Shown in pieces: positions 7,528 to 14,653 of a stretch of DNA of 33,637 nt. The notes beneath the pieces are model-generated. The model made no database searches. It was not told the origin of the DNA and saw only the letters and a list, made by a program, of their open reading frames with translations. The position numbers and the translations under genes were made by a program. Location of the stretch: contig NZ_JAGIQL010000068.1 of assembly GCF_017813245.1 (NCBI RefSeq), positions 1 through 33,637 of the forward strand. Direction: 5' to 3'. Every line of letters starts with the position of its first letter. Within the stretch, counting starts at the first letter, position 1. The stretch comes from Streptomyces montanisoli. GTDB taxonomy: Bacteria > Actinomycetota > Actinomycetes > Streptomycetales > Streptomycetaceae.

Positions 7528-7547
7528 CGGAGAACGCTGGTTCTCCG
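7528..7547. promoter_or_regulatory. Probable TetR operator
   Basis: CGGAGAAC-GCTG-GTTCTCCG is a perfect palindrome with 8-bp arms. It is centred about 14 bases after the predicted start of the DUF1348 transcript and lies between the divergent TetR and DUF1348 genes. Size, symmetry and place fit a TetR dimer site that blocks transcription. Binding is inferred. Confidence 0.6.
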
Positions 7548-7605
7548 GGTGTGCGCAGGGCGGCTCCCCGGCCGCACAGCGCGCGACGACGTCGGAAGGC
7601 AGCCC

Positions 7606-8064
7606 ATGAACGCTCGTCCACCGCTTCCCCCCTTCACCCGGGAGACCGCGGCGCAGAAGGTCCAGTCCGCCGAGGACGCCTGGAACACCAGGGACCCCGA
7701 GAAGGTCGCACTCGCGTACTCGGAGGACTCGGTGTGGCGCAATCGCGACGCCTTCGTCACGGGCCGCGCCGAGATCGTCGCCCTGCTGACACGGAAGTGG
7801 TCACGCGAGCTCGACTACGCGCTGCGCAAGGAGCTGTGGGCGTTCGACGGCGACCACCTCGCCGTCCGGTTCCAGTACGAGTGCCACGACGCGGACGGCC
7901 AGTGGTGGCGCTCGTACGGCAACGAGCTGTGGGAGTTCGACGAGAACGGGCTGATGAGCCGCCGCGAGGCGAGCATCGACGACGTCCGCATCGAGGAGGG
8001 CGAGCGGCGCATCTTCGGCGCGCGGCCACAGGACGGGCACGGAGCGTCCTTCCCGCTGCGGTGA
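7606..8064 (+). CDS. DUF1348 / SnoaL-like (NTF2 fold) protein
   Basis: This 152-residue single-domain protein has the DUF1348 signature. It opens PPLPPFTRETAAQKVQSAED and then AWNTRDPEKVALAYSEDSVW. RWRNR-type contacts are read as VWRNRDAF, followed by FLTRKW-like LLTRKWSREL. It continues FQYECHDADGQWWRSYGNE and ends in a RREASIDDV strand. The fold is a cone-shaped NTF2-like alpha+beta barrel. Members are small enzymes or binding proteins of unsettled function. The ATG at 7606 is chosen because GGAAGG lies at correct spacing and homology starts there; the open frame upstream to 7489 covers the promoter. It is likely under control of the divergent TetR regulator. Confidence 0.88.
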   Translation: MNARPPLPPFTRETAAQKVQSAEDAWNTRDPEKVALAYSEDSVWRNRDAFVTGRAEIVALLTRKWSRELDYALRKELWAFDGDHLAVRFQYECHDADGQWWRSYGNELWEFDENGLMSRREASIDDVRIEEGERRIFGARPQDGHGASFPLR

Positions 8065-8084
8065 GGGGCCGGCGCACTTCGCAC

Positions 8085-8101
8085 CCGCCGCCGGGCGGCG
8101 G
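8085..8101 (+). terminator. Hairpin after the DUF1348 gene
   Basis: CCGCCG and CGGCGG pair around a 5-base loop, followed by TTCAAT, 20 bases after the DUF1348 stop. The stem is short but pure G/C. It separates DUF1348 from the universal stress gene. Confidence 0.45.
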
Positions 8102-8161
8102 TTCAATGGAGTGAGGGACCGGACCGGCGAGGCACGACGGGGCCGAGGAGCGTGGAGGGCC

Positions 8162-8704
8162 ATGCACACGACGGGTGAGCGGCGGGTGGTCGTCGGGGTG
8201 AGCGGCTCGCTGGGCAGCATCGCGGCGCTGCACAGGGCCGTGGCAGAGGTGCGCTCCGCGGGCGGGACGCTGTGGGCCGTGCTCGCGTGGGAGGCGCCGC
8301 TGACGGAGCTGGGCCCGCGCGGCTCCTTCCCGTCCCCCTCGCTGAGCGAGGACTGCCGCCGCGAGGCCGTCGACGTGCTGGTCGCGGCGCTCGACACGGC
8401 CTTCGGCGGCGCGGAGCCCGGCGTGCCCACCGAGTGCTTCGTGGCGCGGGGCGCGCCGGGGCAGGCGCTGGTCGACATCGCGGACCGCGAGGACGACCTG
8501 CTCGTGGTGGGCACGGGCCGCCGCGGCCTGTGGCGCCGCGCCCTGTTCCCGTCCGTCGCGCGCTTCTGCGTGGCACACGCGGCCTGCCCGGTCCTGACGG
8601 TGCCGCCGTCCCCGCTCCAGCGAACGCTCGAGGCGGTGACCCGCGGCCACGGCTCGCGCATGGACCTGCGCGAGCTGAAACATCCGGCCGTCGGCGGCGC
8701 GTGA
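8162..8704 (+). CDS. Universal stress protein (UspA family)
   Basis: This 180-residue protein has one Usp domain: an N-terminal strand RVVVGVSGSLGSIAALHRAV, a middle TLWAVLAWEAP, and a C-terminal nucleotide-binding loop LLVVGTGRRGLWRRALFPSV followed by CPVLTV. In ATP-binding Usp proteins this loop ends in Gly-Ser; here a Pro stands in place of that Gly, so nucleotide binding may be altered. The ATG at 8162 follows GGAGGG closely. A basic C-terminal tail of about 30 residues extends past the domain. The gene stands alone and faces the cation transporter convergently. Confidence 0.85.
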   Translation: MHTTGERRVVVGVSGSLGSIAALHRAVAEVRSAGGTLWAVLAWEAPLTELGPRGSFPSPSLSEDCRREAVDVLVAALDTAFGGAEPGVPTECFVARGAPGQALVDIADREDDLLVVGTGRRGLWRRALFPSVARFCVAHAACPVLTVPPSPLQRTLEAVTRGHGSRMDLRELKHPAVGGA

Positions 8705-8723
8705 ACGCGGTGCAGGTACGAGC

Positions 8724-8749
8724 GCGCCGCCCAAGGGACGGTGCGGCGC
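8724..8749. terminator. Convergent hairpin between the Usp and cation-transporter genes
   Basis: GCGCCGC (8724-8730) and GCGGCGC (8743-8749) form a 7-bp stem with a 12-base loop in the 48-bp gap between two convergent genes. It could end transcripts from both sides. Confidence 0.45.
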
Positions 8750-8752
8750 CGG

Positions 8753-9718
8753 TCAGTCCCGGGACGGCGCCTCTGTGATGTCGATGAAGACCTGGTCGGC
8801 CTCGGGCCAGGCCTTGGTGATCGCCTTCTTGATGCGTACGCACACCGTCTCGACCCGCTCGCTGTCCATGCCCGGCACGAGGTCGACGCGCGCCGCGACC
8901 AGCGCCGAGTCGAGGCCGAGTTTCATCGTCAGCAGCGCGGCCACGTTGTCGATCTCCGGCTGTTCGCCGAGCAGACCGCGGATGCGGTCGCGGGTCTCCT
9001 CGTCGACCGCCTCGCCGATCAACTGCCCGCGAGCCTCCGAGCCGAGACGGTAGGCGATGTAGACGAGCAGGAGGCCGATGGCGAAGGACGCGCTCGCCTC
9101 CCACACGATGTTTCCGGTGATCCAGTGCAGCGACATGCCGGCCATGGCGAGGAGGACGCCGAGCACCGCTGTGGAGTCCTCGGCGAGCACCGTCCGCAGC
9201 GTCGGGTCCTCGGCCGCGCCCTTCTTCGACGCGCGCAGCTGGAGCACGGCACGCGCCAGCGAGGTGCCCTCGGCGATCAGGGAGACCCCGAGGACGACGA
9301 GGCCGATGATGTAGCCGGTGGAGCCCTCGTTCTCGTCCGACCTCAGGGCCTCGAACCCCTGGAAGAACGAGAAGCAGCCGCCCATGACGAAGATGCCGAC
9401 GGCGGCGAGCAGCGCCCAGAAGTACCGTTCCTTGCCGTAGCCGAAGGGGTGCCTGCTGTCGGCAGCCTTGCGGCTGCGTTTGAGTGAGGCGAGGAGGAAG
9501 ACCTCGTTGAGGGAGTCGGCGACCGAGTGCGCGGCCTCCGACAGGAGGGCGGGCGAGCCGGAGAAGAGGCCGCCCACGGCCTTGGCGACGGCGATGATCA
9601 GGTTCGCTGTGAGGGCGACGAGGACGGTGGTGCGCGTCGTGCCGTCCTTCTTGCCCTTCTCGCGCTGCTGGGCGCCCTCACCGTGCGTGGGCGTGGTATC
9701 GGGCTCTTCCCGGCTCAA
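8753..9718 (-). CDS. Cation diffusion facilitator, SLC30A9-like subfamily
   Basis: This is a 321-residue membrane transporter. About six helices begin near residue 30 (TVLVALTANLIIAVAKAVGG). The TM2 metal motif is HSVAD (His64, Asp68). Next come RHPFGYGKERYFWALLA and GVSLIAEG. The TM5 position reads LAEDSTAVLG, where the usual HxxxD pair becomes DxxxV, as in the SLC30A9/ZnT9 branch. A C-terminal cytoplasmic alpha-beta domain runs from about 230. Substrate may be Zn2+ or another divalent cation, but transport by this subfamily is not assured. The start is uncertain: a TTG at 9718 has a GAGG-rich sequence upstream, while an in-frame ATG at 9790 has none. I prefer 9718. Confidence 0.8.
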   Translation of the reverse strand: MSREEPDTTPTHGEGAQQREKGKKDGTTRTTVLVALTANLIIAVAKAVGGLFSGSPALLSEAAHSVADSLNEVFLLASLKRSRKAADSRHPFGYGKERYFWALLAAVGIFVMGGCFSFFQGFEALRSDENEGSTGYIIGLVVLGVSLIAEGTSLARAVLQLRASKKGAAEDPTLRTVLAEDSTAVLGVLLAMAGMSLHWITGNIVWEASASFAIGLLLVYIAYRLGSEARGQLIGEAVDEETRDRIRGLLGEQPEIDNVAALLTMKLGLDSALVAARVDLVPGMDSERVETVCVRIKKAITKAWPEADQVFIDITEAPSRD

Positions 9719-9856
9719 CCGCCTCGTCCCCCCTCGTCCCGTCCAGGTGCGTGGCCGTGCATCGTCGTGCGCGGCCACGAGGGCCGTCATGCACGGCCAC
9801 GACGGCCGCGTGCCCCGGCCCCGGGGCGCGAAACCCGGGACGGAGGCGTTGGGCGG

Positions 9857-10009
9857 TCAGCGGCGCCTGAGGCGCCGGCGGGAGTGTGCGGGTCCGTTCC
9901 TGGGCTCCGGCTCCCGCATCAGGAATTCCTCGAGACGGCCCATCCCGACGACCACACCGAGCATCGCGGGTGGGAAAAGTACGCCGCACAGCATGGGTAT
10001 GAGACCCAT
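9857..10009 (-). CDS. Small single-span membrane protein (50 residues)
   Basis: This short gene encodes a hydrophobic N-terminal half (MGLIPMLCGVLFPPAMLGVV, then VGMGRLEEFLM) and an arginine-rich tail ending RRRLRRR. The layout suggests one membrane helix with a positive cytoplasmic end. The ATG at 10009 has a strong AGGAAGGGG ribosome-binding site about 10 bases upstream, which is the main reason to call it. It diverges from the DUF6479 gene, another small membrane protein. The function is unknown. Confidence 0.6.
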   Translation of the reverse strand: MGLIPMLCGVLFPPAMLGVVVGMGRLEEFLMREPEPRNGPAHSRRRLRRR

Positions 10010-10094
10010 GGCCCAGCCCCTTCCTGGTTCGGCGGGCGTTCCCGGCGGCGTCCCGGGTGCCTCGATCCGGCGGGCGCAAACCTGTGGCATGGCG

Positions 10095-10118
10095 TTCTTC
10101 AGCCGAGCGGGTGAAGAA
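10095..10118. promoter_or_regulatory. Inverted repeat upstream of the DUF6479 gene
   Basis: TTCTTCA and TGAAGAA are perfect 7-bp arms with 10 bases between, in the 169-bp gap between the divergent small membrane genes. It could be an operator. Confidence 0.35.
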
Positions 10119-10136
10119 TTCGTCCCCGTCGACCGT

Positions 10137-10153
10137 CCAGTGGTCATCACTGG
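10137..10153. promoter_or_regulatory. Second inverted repeat upstream of the DUF6479 gene
   Basis: CCAGTG-GTCAT-CACTGG has perfect 6-bp arms and ends 25 bases before the ATG at 10179. It may be a binding site or a leader hairpin. Confidence 0.35.
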
Positions 10154-10178
10154 CGGCCGAAGGGGTACTCGATCGCTC

Positions 10179-10511
10179 ATGAACCCACCGAACATGCTGT
10201 ACGCACACGACGTGGTCCTTGCGGCCGGCAACGTCTGGATGTTCCCGATCGGGCTGGTGATCGTGATCATTCTCGTCGGGGGATTCTGGTTGGGTTTCCG
10301 CCGCAGGGACGACGTCAACCACCACCCGGGCCCGCAGGAGCACCCGCGCAGGCCTGAGCACCAGAGCCATGTGGAGGGTACGGGCGACGGGAACGAGACG
10401 TTCCCCAAGGACGGCCGTCTGCTGCCGCACGAGCTCGGCGGCCACGGCGAGGAGGTCAAGCCGCGCGACGAGCACGAGGGCGAGCGCAAGGGCCCACCGC
10501 CGCTTGCCTGA
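10179..10511 (+). CDS. DUF6479-family small membrane protein
   Basis: This 110-residue protein has one N-terminal membrane helix (VWMFPIGLVIVIILVGGFWLG, about 20-40) preceded by AAGN. A basic FRRRDD stop-transfer segment follows, then a long hydrophilic tail rich in His, Pro, Glu and Gly (HHPGPQEHPRRPEH, LPHELGGHGEEVKPRD). This matches DUF6479, found across Streptomyces and of unknown function. ATG at 10179 is used; a second ATG at 10194 is also possible, and neither has an ideal ribosome-binding site (GAAGGGG lies rather far upstream). The His-rich tail could bind metal, but this is speculation. A strong terminator follows. Confidence 0.72.
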   Translation: MNPPNMLYAHDVVLAAGNVWMFPIGLVIVIILVGGFWLGFRRRDDVNHHPGPQEHPRRPEHQSHVEGTGDGNETFPKDGRLLPHELGGHGEEVKPRDEHEGERKGPPPLA

Positions 10512-10542
10512 CCCCACCGCCGGCGGCACACGTGCCGCATCG

Positions 10543-10572
10543 CAGGGCGCCCCTTGCCCGAGGGGCGCCCTG
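10543..10572. terminator. Strong bidirectional terminator
   Basis: CAGGGCGCCCCT and AGGGGCGCCCTG form a perfect 12-bp stem with a 6-base loop. It sits in the 79-bp gap between the convergent DUF6479 and flavin reductase genes. Confidence 0.85.
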
Positions 10573-10590
10573 AGGTGCGCCGGGTGCGGG

Positions 10591-11073
10591 TCAGCCGGCG
10601 GCGTGGCCAGGGGTGACGTCGAGTACGTCGGTGAGCGTGAGCAGCCTGCCCCGTTCCGCCCCGCCCTCGCACGCCGACGCGGTGGGCGTGAGCAGGTGCC
10701 CCGTGTGGTCGCCGCCGTCGATACGGTCCTCGACGCGCCCGACGTACCAGGCCGGTACGCCGTCGAGCAGCGGGACGCCCTCGGGGCCCGGCCGCCACGG
10801 GATGCCGTCGAACTTGTCGGTGTCGTCGCCCGTGCGCGCCCCGAACAGGACGGCGAGCGCGCGCTGGCCTGGGCCGAGCAGATGGACCCCGAGGTGGCCG
10901 GCCGCGGTCGCCACGCGGTGGGTGTGGTTCGCCTTCGAGATCCACACCGTGTGCCGCTCGGGCTCGATGGAGCACGGGCCGGCGAACCCGACGAGGCACC
11001 CGGCGCGCTCGCCCGCCGCCGCGGCGGTCACGATGTACATCGGCCCGTCCAGCAGCCCGGCGAACCCCGTCAT
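10591..11073 (-). CDS. Flavin reductase-like (FMN-binding split barrel) protein
   Basis: This 160-residue protein reads as a flavin reductase-like split barrel. It opens FAGLLDGPMYIVTAAAAGER and AGCLVGFAGPCSIEPERHTV, continues WISKANHTHRVATAAGHLGV and ends LTLTDVLDVTPGHAAG. Family members bind FMN and supply reduced flavin to oxygenases, or act as stand-alone flavoproteins. ATG at 11073 has GAGGAGG at good spacing; a longer frame to 11166 does not. It diverges from the F420-type LLM oxidoreductase 151 bp away, and a flavin/F420 partnership is possible but unproven. Confidence 0.75.
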   Translation of the reverse strand: MTGFAGLLDGPMYIVTAAAAGERAGCLVGFAGPCSIEPERHTVWISKANHTHRVATAAGHLGVHLLGPGQRALAVLFGARTGDDTDKFDGIPWRPGPEGVPLLDGVPAWYVGRVEDRIDGGDHTGHLLTPTASACEGGAERGRLLTLTDVLDVTPGHAAG

Positions 11074-11224
11074 GGCGTACCTCCTCGGGGCCCGGGCGCA
11101 TCGGCCGCTCCCCCGTCGTCCCATGTGACGCGTGTACGGGCCCCGGGTACCCCGCAGCACGGGCACGAAGCGCGAGCGGCCGGCCGCCGCGTTTCGGGCG
11201 GGCGGATGTGGCTACCCGACGATC

Positions 11225-12190
11225 ATGGTGCAGATCGGATACACGATGATGACGGAGCAGGCCGGCCCCGCCGACCTCGTGGAGCACGTGGTCGGGGCGG
11301 AGCGTGCCGGTTTCGACTTCTCCGTGACCTCGGACCACTACTTCCCGTGGCTGGACGAGCAGGGCCACGCGCCGTACGCGTGGAGCGTGCTCGGCGCGGC
11401 GGCGCAGGCCACGGAGCGCATCCCGCTGATGACGTACGTGACGTGCCCGACGATCCGCTACCACCCGGCGGTCGTGGCGCAGAAGGCGGCGACCCTGCAA
11501 CTGCTGTCCGGCGGACGCTTCAGGCTCGGTCTCGGCGCGGGAGAGAACCTCAACGAACACGTGGTGGGCGCCGGATGGCCGGCGGCGAGCGTGCGGCACG
11601 AGATGCTCGAGGAGGCCGTGGAGATCATCCGCGCGCTGTTCGCCGGCGGGTACGTCACCCACCACGGCACCCACTACGACGTCGAGCACGCCAGGCTGTG
11701 GGACCTGCCCGAGGGCCCGCCGCCGATCGGGGTGGCGGCGTCGGGGCCCAGGTCGGCGGAGCTGGCGGGCCGCGTGGCCGACCTGCTGATCGCGACGGAT
11801 CCGGAGGCGTCGATCGTCGGCGACTTCGACCGGGCGGGCGGCGCGGGCAAGCCCCGGGTGGGACAGGTGGCGGTCTCGTACGGCACGGACCGCGACGCGG
11901 CGATCGCCCGGGCCCATGAGCAGTTCCGGTGGAACGTCGGGCCGTGGCCGGTGAACGCGGAGATCCCCACCACGAAGGGGTTCGCGGGCGCGACGGCACT
12001 GGTGACCCCGCAGGACGTGGCGTCCGCGGTGGCATGCGGTGACGACGTGGACGACTTCGTGGCGGCCGTGCGGCCCTTCGTGGAGGCCGGCTTCACCGAG
12101 GTCGCGCTGGTGCAGGTGGGCGGCGACCAGCAGGCGCCGTTCCTCCCGTGGGCGGCGAAGGAGCTGCTGCCGGCGCTGCGCGAGCTGTAG
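11225..12190 (+). CDS. LLM-class F420-dependent oxidoreductase (G6PDH-like family)
   Basis: This 321-residue TIM-barrel enzyme of the luciferase-like superfamily resembles the actinobacterial F420-dependent glucose-6-phosphate dehydrogenase-related group. It begins MVQIGYTMMTEQAGPADLVE, then has FSVTSDHYFPWLDEQGHAPY, TYVTCPTIRYHPAVVAQKAA, GGRFRLGLGAGENLNEHVVG and GVAASGPRSAELAGRVAD. The HAPYAWSVLGA and TCPTIRYHP segments are usual for F420-binding members. The substrate is unknown, and FMN use cannot be excluded. The ATG at 11225 marks where similarity to the family begins; a GTG at 11132 adds an unrelated N-terminus. A compact hairpin follows the stop. Confidence 0.85.
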   Translation: MVQIGYTMMTEQAGPADLVEHVVGAERAGFDFSVTSDHYFPWLDEQGHAPYAWSVLGAAAQATERIPLMTYVTCPTIRYHPAVVAQKAATLQLLSGGRFRLGLGAGENLNEHVVGAGWPAASVRHEMLEEAVEIIRALFAGGYVTHHGTHYDVEHARLWDLPEGPPPIGVAASGPRSAELAGRVADLLIATDPEASIVGDFDRAGGAGKPRVGQVAVSYGTDRDAAIARAHEQFRWNVGPWPVNAEIPTTKGFAGATALVTPQDVASAVACGDDVDDFVAAVRPFVEAGFTEVALVQVGGDQQAPFLPWAAKELLPALREL

Positions 12191-12204
12191 CGCCGCTCGG
12201 CGCT
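12189..12204. terminator. Compact hairpin between convergent genes
   Basis: AGCGCC-GCTC-GGCGCT, a perfect 6-bp stem, overlaps the LLM stop codon and fills the 22-bp gap to the convergent glycosylase gene. Confidence 0.45.
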
Positions 12205-12212
12205 TCGAGTCG

Positions 12213-13013
12213 TCACGGCAGGATGCCTGCCGCGTCCGCCGCGCCGGCCAGCACCTCACGGAGCATCAGCGGTGTGAGCCGCCCGGTGAAGACATTGCGC
12301 TGGCTGACGTGGTAGCAGCCGAACAGGTCCAGCGTTCGCCGCCCGTCACGTTCGCCCAGCGTCACCCGCGCGCCGTGCCCGAAGGCGGGACGTGGCCTCG
12401 GCAGCACCCAGCCCGCCTCCGCCAGCGCGGGCATCAGGGCCTGCCAGCCGAAGGCGCCGAGGACGACGACCGTGCGCAGCGTGGGGGCAAGGAGCTGGAG
12501 CTCGCGGGCGAGCCACGGGCGGCACGTGTCGCGTTCGGCGGGTGCCGGGCGGTTGGCCGGCGGCGCGCACCGCACCGGTGAGCTCATCCGTACGCCCCGC
12601 AGCGTCATGCCGTCGTCCGCCGCCACCGGGTCCGGGCGGGACGCGAGCCCGAGGGCGTGCAGAGCGGCGAAGAGCACGTCGCCCGACCTGTCGCCGGTGA
12701 ACATCCGGCCCGTCCTGTTGGCGCCGTGCGCGGCCGGGGCGAGGCCGACGATGAGAAGTGAGGCGTCAGCGGGCCCGAAGCCGGGTACTGGACGCGCCCA
12801 GTACCGCTGGCCCCGGTAGGCCGGCGGATCGTCGTGTGCCTTCTCCTCGCGCCAGGCCACCAGCCGCGGGCACGCGGCGCAGTGCGTGACGCGGGCGTCG
12901 AGACCGGCCAGCGAGGGCTCGGTTGCGGCTGCCGCCCGCGGAAACGCCGGGTCACCGGGGTCGCCGAAGGCGCCGGGGTCTTCGGAATCGTCGAGGTCGT
13001 CGCGGCTGCGCAT
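12213..13013 (-). CDS. Family 5 uracil-DNA glycosylase (UDGb)
   Basis: This 266-residue base-excision repair enzyme removes uracil and related deaminated bases from DNA. Family 5 motifs are clear: the active-site loop GLAPAAHGANRTGRMFTGD and the C-terminal DNA-contact motif CYHVSQRNVFTGRLT. Cysteines likely to hold a [4Fe-4S] cluster are Cys45 and Cys48 (HCAACPR) and two in RCAPP and DTCRPW. An acidic, proline-containing N-terminal extension of about 30 residues precedes the domain. The ATG at 13013 lacks a clear ribosome-binding site, so a leaderless message is possible. It diverges from the FUSC gene 70 bp away. Confidence 0.92.
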   Translation of the reverse strand: MRSRDDLDDSEDPGAFGDPGDPAFPRAAAATEPSLAGLDARVTHCAACPRLVAWREEKAHDDPPAYRGQRYWARPVPGFGPADASLLIVGLAPAAHGANRTGRMFTGDRSGDVLFAALHALGLASRPDPVAADDGMTLRGVRMSSPVRCAPPANRPAPAERDTCRPWLARELQLLAPTLRTVVVLGAFGWQALMPALAEAGWVLPRPRPAFGHGARVTLGERDGRRTLDLFGCYHVSQRNVFTGRLTPLMLREVLAGAADAAGILP

Positions 13014-13083
13014 TCGGGTGACGGTACCGGAGGGGACGCGGCCGTGCCGTTCCGAGTGACGCACGAGGGGGAAGGAGCGTGAG

Positions 13084-14370
13084 GTGTTCGACGTCCGAAA
13101 TCGTGTGAAGGCCTCGGCCGCGCGCGTACTGCGGCTGCGCAGGGAGCCCGTGGTCGTCCAGACCCTGCGCTCGACGGCGGCGGCGACCATCTCGTTCATC
13201 GTCGCGGAGCGGCTGTCCAGTGAGGCGGCGCCCCTGACGGCGCCGCTCACGGCGCTGCTCGTCACCCAGGTGACGCTCTACTCCACCATCCGGCTGAGTC
13301 TCACACGGGTGAACGCGGTCGTCACGGGCGTCCTGGTGGCGGTCGGCTTCAGCGCCCTGGTGGGCCTCGCCTGGTGGAGCCTCGCGCTCATCATCCTGAT
13401 GGCGCTCGTGGTGGGGCGGATCGTGCGCGCGGGGGACTTCGTCGTCGAGGTGGCGATCAGCGCGATGCTGGTCCTCGGTGTGACGCAGGTGCAGGTGGAG
13501 TCCACTGCCTGGACGAGGGTCCTCGACACCCTGATCGGCGCGGGCGTGGGTCTGCTGTTCAACTTCCTGTTCATCCCGCCCGTGTGGGTGGAGACGGCCG
13601 GCGAGTCGATCGAGGCGCTGGCCCGCAGGATCCGCCAGCTGATGCTGCGTATCAGCGACGGGCTCGCGGACCCCACCACGGTGGAGACCGCCGCCGCCCG
13701 GCTGCACGAGGCGCGCAGGATCGACCAGGAGATCACCGACGTCGACGCGGAACTGCGGCAGGCGGAGGAGTCCCTGCGCCTCAACCCGCGCGTGCGCGAG
13801 GGGCTGCTGCACCGGGTGGTGCTGCGCACCGGGCTCGACACGCTGGAAATCTGCGCCGTGGTCGTGCGTGTCCTCGCGCGGACGCTGACGGACCTGGCGA
13901 AGGCCCGTCTGGAGGAGCCGATGTTCCCGCCCGAGACGGGTGCCGCGATGGAGAACGTGATCGCCAGGATGGGCGACGCGATCGTGAGCTTCGCCGTCCT
14001 CGTCACCACGCCGGTCAGCGCGAACGCCGAGCGCGCGGAGACACGGCTCACCGAGGACCTGGAAGAGGCGCGCGGTGAGCGTGAGAAGGTGGCGCAGCTG
14101 CTGCTCGAGGTGGTGCGCGAGCATCCGGGCGAGTGGCAGCTGCACGGGGCACTGCTCACCGAGATGGACCGCATCCTCGACGAACTGGATCTGGAGAACC
14201 GCTCGATACGGCTGATGGAGGAGTTGGACAGCTCCACGCGCAGGCAGCGCGAGAAGTACCGGTGGCTGAGGGAGTGGCGGGCACGGCTGGGCGACGGTGC
14301 GCGTCGCGCCCGCGAGGTGCCCAGGCCGCGGCGCGGCGGCGACCGCGGGGGGAAGGGAAATCGCAGCTGA
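13084..14370 (+). CDS. FUSC/aromatic-acid-exporter-like membrane protein
   Basis: This 428-residue protein has an N-terminal membrane half (about residues 35-165). Its helices include LTAPLTALLVTQVTLYSTI, VNAVVTGVLVAVGFSALVGL and SLALIILMALVVGRIV, and the half ends LIGAGVGLLFNFLFIPPVWV. A long charged, helical C-terminal half with coiled-coil character follows (ARRIRQLMLRISDGL, TDVDAELRQAEESLRL, TRLTEDLEEARGEREKVAQL). This is the FUSC/ArAE-type layout of aromatic or small-acid exporters, common and uncharacterised in Streptomyces. The GTG at 13084 has GGAAGGAG upstream. No substrate can be inferred from neighbours. Confidence 0.8.
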   Translation: MFDVRNRVKASAARVLRLRREPVVVQTLRSTAAATISFIVAERLSSEAAPLTAPLTALLVTQVTLYSTIRLSLTRVNAVVTGVLVAVGFSALVGLAWWSLALIILMALVVGRIVRAGDFVVEVAISAMLVLGVTQVQVESTAWTRVLDTLIGAGVGLLFNFLFIPPVWVETAGESIEALARRIRQLMLRISDGLADPTTVETAAARLHEARRIDQEITDVDAELRQAEESLRLNPRVREGLLHRVVLRTGLDTLEICAVVVRVLARTLTDLAKARLEEPMFPPETGAAMENVIARMGDAIVSFAVLVTTPVSANAERAETRLTEDLEEARGEREKVAQLLLEVVREHPGEWQLHGALLTEMDRILDELDLENRSIRLMEELDSSTRRQREKYRWLREWRARLGDGARRAREVPRPRRGGDRGGKGNRS

Positions 14371-14392
14371 CGGGGTGGGTTGAGAGGCGACC

Positions 14393-14412
14393 GGAGGCCC
14401 GATCGCGCCTCC
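14393..14412 (+). terminator. Hairpin with T-rich tail after the FUSC gene
   Basis: GGAGGC and GCCTCC form a 6-bp stem with an 8-base loop, 22 bases after the stop. A T-rich stretch (TTGACCATTTCTTTAT) follows, giving a classical terminator look that is rare in this GC-rich window. Confidence 0.5.
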
Positions 14413-14452
14413 TTGACCATTTCTTTATGCATCTATCGGTTATTTGTAACAA
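14413..14452 (+). promoter_or_regulatory. AT-rich island, possible promoter of the LAETG gene
   Basis: About 40 bases are strikingly A/T-rich against the surroundings and start with TTGACC. No -10 box sits at ideal spacing (TATCGG at 15, TCGGTT at 17 bases), so the promoter call is weak. The 283-bp gap from 14371 to 14653 holds no gene that I can support. It does contain GGTGG/CCACC arms around 14493-14512 of unknown role. Confidence 0.3.
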
Positions 14453-14653
14453 ACCCCGCCTGACGTGCGGAAGTTCGGTGACTGACGGCGTGTTGGGTGG
14501 CGCACGAACCACCTCGTCATCCTCCCCAACCCGGACATCCGGCACGTGAGGAACCCGAGTTGGCAGAGGTGAGCGGCGGACACGAGTGACGAGGGCGGTA
14601 CTGTGCGCCCGGCCGCCATCGTGGGCGGCGCTTGTACTCCCCGGAGGAAATCT

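Noticed and set aside
9857..12259. 800-codon minus-strand open frame
   Set aside because: It runs antisense through the F420-type oxidoreductase and DUF6479 and out of frame through the flavin reductase gene. Only its last 50 codons, with their own ribosome-binding site, look real.
14413..14452. Firm -35/-10 promoter call in the AT-rich island
   Set aside because: TTGACC is present but no -10 match falls at 16-18 bp, so only a weak regulatory entry is kept.
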